DNA of 64,000 bases from Dipteronia dyeriana (lineage: Eukaryota; Streptophyta; Magnoliopsida; Sapindales; Sapindaceae): assembly GCA_032871835.1 (NCBI GenBank), contig CM065297.1:34791598-34855597 (forward strand). The letters are read 5' to 3'. Made by a program: the position numbers and the translations under genes. Positions 1 through 10,146 of the stretch are shown here, piece by piece (the first letter of the stretch is position 1; each line of letters opens with the position of its first letter). The notes below the pieces were generated by a model that worked only from the letters and a program-made list of their open reading frames with translations, was not told where the DNA came from and searched no databases.

Positions 1-271
1 AATATTAACATAAATTAAAAAATTAGTATTACAAAATAAAAATAAAATAAAAAAGGTAATTAAAAAAATCATAATCTCTCAAACGCTCTCTCTCCCTTCA
101 ATCTTCTCTCTTCTATCACTCTCTCTGGCCAAGCTCTCTCTCTTTTCCACAGCTCGGCGCGACACTACGACTTGCGTTTCTCTTCTTCTCCGTTTCTCTT
201 CTATCTTCTTCCCCGTTTCTCTATGGCGCGACACCAATTCGGTTTCAATTTTGTTGGGTTTGTGTGGGTTT

Positions 272-321
<50 letters not shown>

Positions 322-1484
322 AATGGATTGATGGTGATTGATGGGTTTGATTTTTCAGGGTTTTATGGGGATTTCTGGGTTTGGTTTCATTTTTCTTGGG
401 TTGGGTTCGATTTCTATTAGGTTTTTAGGGTTTTTGATCGATGGTGATGATGTATGGGTCTGGTGGAGAAAATGACGATTTTGGTAGTGGTTTGATTTGC
501 ATTGATGCTGAATGATTGTAGTTTTGCGGTCGATTTCGATTAGGATTTTTGGGGTTTTTAATTTAATTTTTTTGTTTGATTTTGGGATTTTTGATTGAAA
601 TTTTGGGTTTAGAATTGAAATTTCTGAGTCTGAAATTTCTAGGTTTGGATGTGGTGGTGTGGTAGTGGTGGTCCAGTTTTGGTTCTGGTGTGGTGGTGTT
701 CTGGGGCTATGGGTTTTGGGTTCTGGGTCTGGTATGGTAGTGTTCTGGGGTTATGGGTTTGGTGTTGTTGATGATGAATGGTTGTGGTTTGGTGGTGGTG
801 GTGGTGGTGTTAATGTTTATGGTTGTTTCTGTAATTTGGTTTGATGGTTTTTTAAAAACAATTTTTTTTAAAAAAAAAAAGGATGAGGAGAGATCCGGAA
901 AGTTGCTGCAACCATCTGATAAAGTTCTCCATCTGAGCATCTGACCAACTATGTTGTGGGTCTGGGTTTTCAATTTTTTTTCTAGATTCATGAAAAATGT
1001 AGTTATTGATGGTATTTGATTGAAGATTGATTATTTTTCCAGAAAAAAAGTTAAAAAAAAAAGAGATCGATAAACAATGGGATTAGTGATTGGTTTGTAA
1101 ATTATGTTTTTTTGATTAATTTTTTATTAGATAAAAAAAATATTAAAAATTATAAAATCTGTTGATCTTGAGATCCATTTTGTAAATTGTATATTTTTAC
1201 CGTTTTTAATTTTTCTTTTCATTTTAGTTTTTAAACTTTTTAACAATTAGTTTTTATTTAATAATTAATTAAAAGAGTAAAATGATCAATTTATATTTTC
1301 TGTTAGGGTTGACTGTTAAAATTAGGGTTAGAGAGATCAAATTGATGTATTTATGAAAAGTGAGGGAAAACTTTGTTAAAAAAGCAAACTCATTTAAATA
1401 ATTGATCTTTCAGCATAACATAGGTACCCAGATGATATTAACCCTTTATTTTACTGTTAAATGATGGAGATCAATTCTAAAAAC
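1..1484. other. AT-rich flank, no gene recognised
   Basis: A pyrimidine-rich stretch (about 60-220) is followed by a GA tract, then T/G-rich sequence with many gggttt and tggtggtg runs, then plain AT-rich DNA. Short ORFs here come from low complexity and show no domain. The order (CT-rich block, GA tract, gggatttctgggtttgg-type sequence) resembles the inside of the inverted-repeat element at 14898-16579, so this may be a decayed relative of it. That is inference from composition only. Confidence 0.4.
273..317. repeat. (AG)n microsatellite
   Basis: About 22 AG dinucleotides with one interruption near the right end. Reading through it gives an ERERER peptide, which is an artefact of the repeat. 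Confidence 0.95.
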
Positions 1485-2326
1485 TGTTATATGTATATTT
1501 TTATCGAATATACGCGTCACTAACAAGGTGGATAGTCCTTTAAAAATTTACTAGGCAGGTATCCGATTAGGCATCCAAAAAGTACCCTTCAAGACATCGC
1601 AAAAGGAATAGGAACCCGAGTAAGTGAGAATACATGTATTCAGAAAAAGCCATGACCTGCTCGGAACCAAGTGATGACATGTTCTACTTATGATAGATAT
1701 GAGAAACCCGAATAAAGAAATCCAGCTTATAATTTTCATGTGGAAAAGCCAAGAGTCATGCTCCAATACGCAAGACATCCATATCCAGAAGAATTTCTAG
1801 AAGAATAAAATACCAAATAGGAAACGGGTTCCAAATCTGGCAACAACTCTACTTTGAGAAGACTACGTACTTATAAGGAAATAAGTCATAAACGGACTAT
1901 ATCACCAGAGTCCCAGTCGATCTCCATGCAATCTCCAAAATAGGAAAGAAGTTAAATACGACTCCAACAAGCAACCAATTGTGACTGAATACGAAATTCT
2001 TTCATTACTTGTATAATAAGGATTAGGGTTTTATGCAAATATAAATAGACCTATAATCTCATTGTTGAAAGGGACGGAAATATACAGAAAATCTATAGCA
2101 GAGAGAAAAAAGAGATCGAGTGGTGTAATTCTTTATTTCAATAGTGGATTTTGGCTCGGTTGTTTATTCAACCACCCGTGGACGTTTATCCAATCACCGG
2201 AGTTTTACCACGTAAATTCGTGTCTTATTAACTTAGAACTGCATTCTCTTTCTCTTCTCTTCTCTTTGACAGGTCATAACGAAACCAATCTTATTGACTT
2301 TCTCATCTATCGAGAAATCGGCATCA
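1485..2326 (+). repeat. 5' LTR of the Tat-type element
   Basis: It matches 11770-12605 along its length, starting TGTTATAT and ending in gcatca just before the primer-binding site. It contains tataaatag-like sequence near 2040 that could serve as a TATA region. The short ORF inside it also occurs in the 3' LTR and looks incidental. Confidence 0.88.
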
Positions 2327-2331
2327 AAAAT

Positions 2332-2349
2332 TGGCGCTAGAAAGAGGGG
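2332..2349 (+). promoter_or_regulatory. tRNA primer-binding site
   Basis: The sequence tggcgctagaaagagggg starts 5 bp after the LTR end. A tggcgc-type start is common for plant gypsy primer-binding sites; the exact tRNA cannot be assigned without a tRNA set. Confidence 0.7.
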
Positions 2350-2372
2350 CGAACCTCCGATCTAATTAAACA

Positions 2373-4100
2373 ATGGTTGGTAGCGGAAGTAGAAACAATT
2401 CTGGGGATGTTCGAGAATCTCCAGATAATGCTTATATAGGCAGGAGTTCACGAGATCTTGTCACAACCACCGAAAACCAACCAGCATCCCTGACTGGTAT
2501 CCAACAAATCCCTCAAACTAGTGAGGATATAGCACATACTTTTCACGAGGCACTACAACAGCTACTGACGGACGCGATAAGAGAAGGGGTAGATTTATTA
2601 GCTGCGGAAGAGGCACAACCTCTAAATCCCCTGCCTACAAGGCTTCGTTCGATTATAGTTGGGCCGGAACCAGATGTACCCGAAGCAGGTAGAAACTCGG
2701 GTCAAATCAATCAAGCAGGGGATATAACACACAACCAGGACAAGGGACGTGGAACACCCGAGGAAGAATGACCACACCAAAGGCGGAGTCACGGTCAGAT
2801 GGCCCATGATCATCACCGTAAATATGACTAGCACAGGAATCGGTCATCATCATCAGAGGATAGCGATCGACACCATAGCAAAAGTCATCATGGAACCATA
2901 CGCCTGTAAGGATTGGTCCATGAGACTCAGGAACGAAGTGAAGAGGGGCTAGAAACAGGTATGACGATTACCCAATAGTTTAACCATCATGGAGAACCGG
3001 TGTGGGACAGAGATGTTATGATTCGGAGCTTGACCCGAGAAGTCGAAAACAACAGGCGTCAAATGGACGCGTTGGTTAGACGATATGGATATAACGAGTT
3101 GTCTGATGATGATTCTGACAGTCCTTTTACTAGGGACATCTAGAAAAGTTCAGGATGTTACATGTGGAACAATTCAAGAAAGATACAGATCCTAAAGAAC
3201 ACATCAGACGGTATAAAAGCGTTATGGCTCAATATGCCCACAACGAACCTTTACTGTGTCTCAACTTTTCACAAACTCTGGGAGATACAGGCTCAAGATG
3301 GTTCGGAAGATTACCCCCAACAAGTATTAACAGTTTTAGTGAATTGAGCAGGAGTTTTTTGAGACAGTTCCTAGGCAATGTACATTGGAAAAAGTCAGTC
3401 GTTTACCTTTCTCAGCTAAAGCAGGGAAATGATGAGTCACTGAAAAAGTATCTGGGGAGATTTGACCAGGCGATCTTAGAAATCGGCAGTGCAAATGACG
3501 AAGCCATAATTGCTACTTTCATTAATAACCTACAGAATGAGCGACTGTCTTTTGACCTGAGAAGGGCTCGTCTGACCAGGTATGCAGACATGATGGATAT
3601 GGCTGGAGGGTATAACAGGAGGTTGTTACATGCATGAAGGCAAACCCGAATAAAAAGATGCTGAGTCAAAAGTACAGAACCATAAAGGAAAACAAAAAGG
3701 AAATAGTAAAGGAAAACAAAAAGGAAATAGTAAAGAAAGAAGCAAGGATGGAGGAAGTGGGCGTAACGTTGACCAGACCACAGAGAAGTTCTGAGCAAAA
3801 TACACAAACTACAACCCTTTCCGGAAAAAACAGAAAGAAATCCCGGCAATGTTAGAAGAAAAGAATCTAGTAAAGGAGTCACGCCAACAATCCCAATTTG
3901 CTCGGTGAGACACAACAAAATACTACAGATTCCACAAGGAAACCGGCCATAACACCTCCAAATGTTACCAGCTTAGAGACTACATAGAGACTCTCATTCG
4001 GGAAGGACACCTCCAAGATATAATCCTGAAGAAAGATGAGAATTCAGAAACGAAGAAAGAGACCAAGGCCGATCATAGTTCAGGTCAGAAAAAAAAGGGC
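2373..4100 (+). pseudogene. Tat-type gag, broken
   Basis: Gag builds the virus-like particle. The first open stretch (2373-2771) gives a hydrophilic N-terminal part ending in a TGA. The best conserved part is 3155-3637, a retrotransposon-gag domain of about 160 residues with a DPKEHIRRYKSVMAQYA start and SRWFGRLPPTSINSFSELS in the middle, typical of this family. A lysine-rich stretch follows (3634-3855). Around 3925-4050 a degenerate zinc knuckle can be read (HKETGHNTSKC), where the first cysteine seems to be tyrosine. Several stops and frame changes separate these parts, so no full Gag can be made. The start at 2373 is simply the first ATG after the primer-binding site. Confidence 0.8.
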
Positions 4101-4271
4101 CAGTCCTGAGGCAAATGAAGTAATACAAACTATCTTCGGAGAACCGTCAACTGGGAGAAGTAATCGGGAGCGGACTTAGGAAATTTGAGAAGCAGTGGAG
4201 GCAAGACAGAATTTTGATATCAACTTTGTCGAACCAGACCCGAAAAGAATAAAGGAAAGATAGGACCCGAT

Positions 4272-4743
4272 AATATTTACAGAGACCGACTCGTATGGGT
4301 TCAATGTCTGACCAAACGACGCTCTAGTCATAAATGCCCGGATTAGCCACAGGGAAGTCAAGAGGATTTTAATAGACAATGGCAGTTCGACTGACATTCT
4401 CAGTGTGGCTGTCTGCGGTCAACTTAGGTTGGACCGAAAGGATTTGTAACATTTCCATGCCCCGCTCAGAGGATTCGGGGGAGTCGAGGTCAGGTCTCTC
4501 GAGATAGTGAAGCCGCCTATGAAAATCGGAGTAGCGCCTTGTAAGAAAATAGTGCTACTCGACTTTGTAGTAGTAGACCTGGACAACTGGCCTTATAATG
4601 CGCTGTTAAGTCGACTATTCTTGAATAAAACTAAGGCAGTAATAGCTACATACGCTCTCATGATCAAATTTCCAACTGAGCAGGGGGTAAGGGTAAGAGT
4701 AGTTAAGGGGTACCAGGAGATGGCCAGAAGAGCTAATCTCTAG
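4272..4743 (+). pseudogene. Retroviral-type aspartic protease, Tat pol
   Basis: The protease cleaves the Gag-Pol precursor. Its flap and active-site region reads RILIDNGSSTDILS near 4361-4402, so the catalytic aspartate is present in a DNGSS context, the variant usual in this gypsy group. An in-frame TAA occurs shortly afterwards (4447-4449), and the frame then stays open through LRGFGGVEVRSLEIVKPP and DLDNWPYNALLSR to a TAG at 4741. The downstream RT is in the same frame, as expected for one pol polyprotein interrupted by substitutions rather than by deletion. Confidence 0.75.
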
Positions 4744-4773
4744 GTTTACAAAGACAAAGACAATAGCGAGCAA

Positions 4774-5913
4774 GTGTGCACCATCACACGATCAGATCAG
4801 ACCGAGCAAAAATCACTGATGTTCGAGTTTGATCTAAGAGAAGAGCCGAAGGAGTTTAAAAGTGAACAAATAGAGGAAATAGTTTTAAAAGAAGATGAAC
4901 CTGATAGGAAGATCAAAATCGGGGCTAATTTAGAAGAAAATGTTAAGCAAGACCTTGTTAATCTACTTAAAGAATATAAGGATGTATTCGCCTGGAGCCA
5001 TGAAGATATGGTAGGAATAGATGCCCGAGTTATATCGCATAACTTGGCAGTAGATCCAAACGCAAAACTAGTAATACAAAAGAGAAGGTCGTTCAACCTT
5101 GAAAGAAGTCGGACAATTAAACAGGAAGTGGAAAAGTTACTCACAGTAGGGTCAATCAGAGAAGTCAAATACCCTCAGTGGGTAGCGAATGTGGTCCTGG
5201 TCCAAAATAAAAATGGTCAATGGAGAATGTGTGTGGATTTCACGGACCTGAACAAAGCCTGCCCAAAAGATAGTTTTCCACTTCTAAGGATAGGCCAACT
5301 GGTCGATGTAACATCAGACCATGAATTACTTAGCTTCATAGATGACTACTCGGGATACAATCAAATTAGGATGATTAAAGCTGATGAGGAAAAAACAACA
5401 TTCACAACCGATCAAGGCTTATACTATTACACAGTAATGCCTTTTGGGCAGAAAAACGTTGGAGCAACATACCAAAGATTGGTCAATAGGATCTTTGCTC
5501 GCCAAATAGGTAGAAACATGGAAGTTTACATATACGACATGTTAACCAAAAGCATCTCGGCAGATAAACATGCTTCAGACCCACGGGAAACATTCAATGT
5601 CTTGAGAAGATATCATATGAAGTTAAATCCGAACAAATGCCTAATCGGAGTTCCTTCAGGAAGATTCCTGGGTTTTCAAGTTCACCAGAGGGGAATTGAA
5701 GTAAACCCTGAGAAAATCCAAGCCCTTCAAAAAATGACTTTGCCAAGGACACTAAAAGAAGTGCAACGTTTGACTGGATGCTTAACTTCCTTAGACAGAT
5801 TTATTTCAAAGGCCACAGATAGATGTGCACCATTTTTTAAAGCAATCAAAAAAGGGAAAGAGGTCGAATGGTATAAAGAATGCGAACAGACATTCATGAA
5901 TATCAAAGAGTAA
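4774..5913 (+). pseudogene. Reverse transcriptase, Tat pol, catalytic Asp lost
   Basis: A 379-residue open stretch with a recognisable gypsy RT: FAWSHEDMVGID at the N-terminal edge, then QWRMCVDFTDLNKACPKDSF, LSFIDDYSGYNQIRM and VMPFGQKNVGATYQRLVN, followed by the connection region GRFLGFQVHQRGIEVNPEKI. The palm motif that should hold two adjacent aspartates reads Y-I-Y-D at 5527-5538: codon 5533-5535 is TAC (Tyr) where the family has Asp. The first two domains are intact and the frame is open, so this is a point loss of activity. The following sequence starts RNase H but is cut by a deletion near 5985. Confidence 0.9.
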
Positions 5914-6028
5914 TTGGGGCAGGATCTCATCCTTTCAAAACCTAAAATGTTAGAAACTCTTCACTTATACTTGTCAATTACAGAATTAGCAGCAAGTCCT
6001 GGACGAATACCAAGCTAGAGATGAATGT

Positions 6029-6556
6029 ATGATAGCTTATCGAGACATATCAAAACAACTCCTTCAAAAATTCAAGGTATATAAGATTGTCCAGATTCCC
6101 AGGGAAGAGAATGAAAAGGCAGACGCTTTGTCCAAGTTAGCATCAGCAACAACCACAATCAGGCCAAAAACTATTTTGGTCGCACATCTCCTCAGACCGA
6201 GTATAGTTGAGCCAAAATACTTGGAAATCTTAGAAATTCGAACATTGCTAGATGGTTGGATGACTCAGCTAAAAAGATACCTAGAAGAAGGTGTGCTCCC
6301 GGAAGATCCCCTAGAGGCAAAACGTATCAGGTACCGGTCAGCAAGACACACGTTGATTGGAGGAGAATTGTACAGAATAGGGTTTTTCCGAACACTCCAA
6401 AGATGTGCACCTGAGGAAGATACATATCGGATATTGCAGGAAATCCACGGCGGAGTATGCGGAAACCATACTGGGGGTAAAATTTTAGCACACAAGGTAC
6501 TCAAGCAATGTTACTATTGGCCCTCTTTGTTCTCGGATGCACAACGATGTTCATAA
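6029..6556 (+). pseudogene. RNase H C-terminal remnant and integrase zinc-binding domain
   Basis: The first ~50 residues end with VQIPREENEKADALSKLAS, the C-terminal part of gypsy RNase H. The N-terminal and central RNase H, with most catalytic residues, is missing: the RT frame reaches LYLSITE around 5967-5985 and the next recognisable segment (EYQARDE) starts about 20 bp later. After a linker comes the integrase H2C2 zinc finger (HGGVCGNHTGGK ... QCYYWPSLFSDAQRC). The frame breaks at 6556. The integrase core resumes in the same frame at 6644. Confidence 0.8.
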
Positions 6557-6643
6557 TGCTGCAATACATGCCAGAGGATCGCCAACGATATCCGACAACC
6601 CCCAGAACAACTTTGAAGCCTCACATCACCATGACCATTTGCC

Positions 6644-7494
6644 ATGCGGGGCATGGACTTAATTGGCCCAATACCGGCAAGGACATGGGGTGGAGCAAAA
6701 CATGCAATAGTAGCCATTGATTATTTCACAAAATGGGTAGAAGCTGAATCATTGGTGCATGTCACAGAAGCAAATACCACGAACTTTGTAAAGAAAAATA
6801 TACTCTATAGATTTAGAGTACCCAACACTATTATCATTGACAACGGTACTCAGTTCGATAATCAAAATTTCAGACAACTGAGCAACAAGTACCAGATTGT
6901 AAATTATTATGCTACACCTGCCCACCCTCAAACAAATGGGCAAGCCAAAGCAGTAAACAAAATCATCAAGCACACACTCAAAGAAAAGTTGGATGCCAAG
7001 AAAGACAGCTGAGTTGAAAAGCTCCCTTAAGTATTATGGGCGTATCAGACGACAGCAAGGACTTCTACAGGAGAGACTCCATTCTCTTTGGCATTTGGAA
7101 CTGAAGTTGTTATCCCAGTAGAAACATCATACATGTCACCTAGGGTCAGGCTATATGATGAAGACCAGAATGTTGATATGTTGTTACAAAGCTTAGATGA
7201 GCTAGAAGAAAAGAGGGAGAAATCCTGAGTGTGAATACAACATATCAGCAAAGAGTGGCTCAACACTACAACTCTCATGTTCGGATTTGAAAATTCCAGC
7301 TAGGGGACCTAATGCTTAGAAAGGTGTCACTGAACATAAAAAACAAAGTTGCAGGCTCCTTGGCCGATAAGTGGAAAGGCCCATACAAGATTGAAGGAGT
7401 AGCTAGACATGGAGCGTATTCGGTTGCCAGACCAGATGGAGGGGTTCTACCCCGGGCATGCAATGCCCAATATTTGAAGATTTTTTATCCTTGA
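6644..7494 (+). pseudogene. Integrase core and C-terminal domain, catalytic Glu lost
   Basis: Integrase inserts the cDNA. The core (6644-7012) has DLIGPIP, then AIVAIDYFTKWVEAE with the first catalytic Asp, IIIDNGTQFD with the second, and TNGQAKAVNK where the catalytic Glu belongs. That position (6947-6949) is AAA, Lys, so the D,D-35-E triad is incomplete. After frame breaks at 7012-7310 a C-terminal segment (7312-7494) reads KVAGSLADKWKGPYKIEGV ... RACNAQYLKIFYP, typical for the end of Tat-group integrases. The stretch 7045-7310 still codes for degenerate integrase linker in shifted frames. Confidence 0.88.
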
Positions 7495-8040
7495 AATTTG
7501 TTTCCTTTAGTCAGAACAATTTTGTTAGTCAGGATATCTTTTAGATTTAAAAAAAAATTATCATTGTTAATTTTGCAGTTATAAATAAAGGCTCAACACG
7601 AAATTCCAGAAATCTAAGCATATGATAACATATGAAAGACGAGCATGATAATAAGAACATGCAGCAAAAAATAAAATGCTCGGGACCATTAATTTGGTAA
7701 AATCCCCGAATGGACGGAGAAGCTCGATGGAGCACGCCAGCCAAGCAAGGTCAGTCGACCTTAGCCAAAAGGAAAACTCGAGGTACCAGATTCTAGAAAA
7801 TGGCTCGTGGCACCGTCGGGAAAAACCCCGGTGAGATGCGCAGCTGTGTTAAGCAATTTATAAACTTAACGATTCAGTAAACCCCTGCGCAGACAAACTA
7901 GGAGACGTCCTTAGTGATCTGTGTAGGAACTCGGAACATATGTCATGGTGAGCCTTGATGTAATGTTCAGGTAGCAACCAAGTATGAAACACAAAGGTAA
8001 AACTTCTTACCTGTTTCACGATGACTTGGTTAATAATAGC

Positions 8041-8280
8041 CAGTTTAATAAGATATTTGGCACAAAGAAATCGTATTAGTCAGTTTAATAAAATACTTGG
8101 CGTTAGATACTGTTAACAAAAATAAGATACTCGGTAAAGTTACTCGGGCAACAGAATTGGTCAGTTTAATAAGATACTTGGCGTTAGAAACTGTTAACAA
8201 AACTAAGATACTCGGTGAAAATACTCGGGCAATAGAGTTAGCCGGTTTAAATAATACTTGGCATTCTGAACAAAGCAGTT
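8041..8280. repeat. 81-bp tandem repeat in the Tat 3' region
   Basis: The phrase gtcagtttaataagatact recurs at 8079 and 8160 and, diverged, at 8241, a period of 81 bp. A half unit begins at 8041. Each unit also has cgttaga(t/a)actgttaac and tactcgggcaa. The region 7500-8040 to its left is non-coding sequence of the element with no recognised signal. Confidence 0.85.
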
Positions 8281-9191
8281 GGCAAAAGTAAAGCTTTATT
8301 AATAAATCTTTTCTATGCATTGTACAAAAATGGTTAAGGTTGGGATGAGGATTTAAAGCTCTTACCAATACTCGGGTCGGGCAACATCTCGTATTCATGG
8401 AGGAGACTCTTATTTAAAGGTCGGTGATTATGTCGACCAAATCATCCATCCACTCACTGTAATCTACTTCAGGGACCAGACCAACATCAGGAGTCGAACC
8501 ATACATACCAGATTCCTGACTGGCATAGAAAGTCGAGAGAGAATTCTCTGATGGGATCTCCAAATGCATAGGACGTGGCTCTTTACTTCAGCTGTGGCAA
8601 TAAGTTCTCCATTCTTTCATCTGAGTCAGAAGAGACTCCAGGGACCGGTCCATATGGTTCTTGGTTGACAGCTCCCAGTTGGTTTTAGCTTTATCAGTTG
8701 CCTGATTCTTGACCTTAAAAAAATTCGCCAGCTGAAACTGACACTCACTGAAGTTCCTAAAGAAGAAGGGCGTCATAAGTTGTGGACCTTTTAAAGCGAT
8801 CAACCCCTTAGACCTCAAGTGCCAGCCTAGCCTCCATTGATAGGGATTCGACTGTAAAAGCTTGGCGTTCCAAGTCTTCAATTTTCTGCTTATAAGATGA
8901 CCGAGCCTGTTCAGCTTCCTATTCAGCCTTAAGCATCGACTCCTGGGCAGTAGATAATAAACTCTGGAAAGAAACAGCCTTCTCTTCTGCCGTGGAAGCT
9001 CTCTCATCGGCCTCAATTTGCTTATCCAGGCAATGATCAGCAAATTCCTGGGCAAAGCTCACTTCCTTTTGATAAGCCGCCTCAACCTGAGCACGGCTAT
9101 CCTCACTCTCCTTTAGTTGAGATTCAAGACGCCTTATCCAATCAGCATGATGTTGTTGAGTCTGAACTAACTCAGTAAACTCAGCCACCAT

Positions 9192-9256
9192 CTACAAGAA
9201 AGAGCTAAGTAAAAAATCTAACAGGCGTAATCTAAAACAATTGGGACAGAACTTAC
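9192..9256 (-). other. Candidate intron 2 of the antisense gene
   Basis: On the - strand the donor is tat|gtaagttctg (9256) and the acceptor is ctttcttgtag|atggtg (9192), 65 nt. Removing it joins two open frames in phase 0 without a stop, which is stronger support than the splice signals alone. Confidence 0.65.
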
Positions 9257-10066
9257 ATAGGACACACTGTTGAAAATATTTTGAAGACGATCTGTCGAAG
9301 AACCTCCCCTGAAGCGGCTCCAATAATCATCCCCAGTGAAGGCCCGATCAAAAGACATCACTCTTAGCATATCCTGGGGAGAAGGATAAGAAGGGTCTCC
9401 CGAGGATTCCGCCCTTATCTTCAACCTCAGAGGGTAAAGAATCTCTGTTTAGGTCTGAAGTTTCCGCTCTTCCTACAGACGCTTCAACTTGAACGCTCAA
9501 AGAGACTCTGACCTCGGTATCATCATCACTCGATTCAATGAACGATACCACCCGAGGGACTTTATGAGGGTGAGTGGGGGAGTCGGCCACTTTCCTTTTC
9601 TCGGACCGAGTACGATGGAAGCTGAGGTCAGTCGTAGGATCTTCCTGACCATCATCTTGGAAGGATCCGAAAAAGCCAGCATCGAAATCTGCTTGTTCAT
9701 CTGAGGGTTTATCTCCCACCCCAACAACAAATTGCTCAACAGAAACCTCATCAACCGGGGAGTTTGGCTCACCCGGCACCTCGCCACCAAGATGATCTCC
9801 TTGCCCACCTTCATCTTCAGGAAACTTCTAAGCATTGGCATTTTCAGCAGGGCCACTCGGACCGCTAGATTCCCCCACGATCGGCTGAATTACCTCTTCA
9901 GGGACGTACTCAGGAATCTACTAATCAGCGTCATCAGACTCTTCATCCAATTCGTCAGGCGGAGCAATACCTTCCTTGCTTTGGCAAGAAGCTTCTTTTT
10001 GGCACGCATGAAGGATCGATTTCACCTAGCAAGCTTGGACGTCGCATATGATGTTCGAGTAATACA

Positions 10067-10146
10067 CTGCACAAGTTAGAGAAGAAAAACCAAGTCAGAA
10101 ATAAAAAAATGGAATCAAAATAGGAATGAGAAAAATTTATACTTAC
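10067..10146 (-). other. Candidate intron 1 of the antisense gene
   Basis: On the - strand the donor is ggt|gtaagt (10146 downwards) and the acceptor is cttgtgcag|tg (ending 10067), 80 nt. The interior is T-rich before the acceptor. The frame downstream is disturbed, so the junction rests on signals only. Confidence 0.55.

Noticed and set aside
172..420. 82-codon ORF with an ERERER run
   Set aside because: The run is the AG microsatellite; flanks have no domain and no codon signature.
659..991. Glycine/valine-rich ORFs on both strands
   Set aside because: They come from tggtggtg low-complexity DNA; frames overlap on both strands.
2062..2340. 92-codon ORF, also present at 12265-12558
   Set aside because: It lies in the LTRs and is duplicated only because the LTR is; the C-terminal parts differ and no domain is seen.
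8041..8280. Possible CRISPR-like array (also 43930-45000 and 55380-55870)
   Set aside because: The repeats are contiguous tandem units with diverged sequence and no unique spacers, in a plant retroelement.
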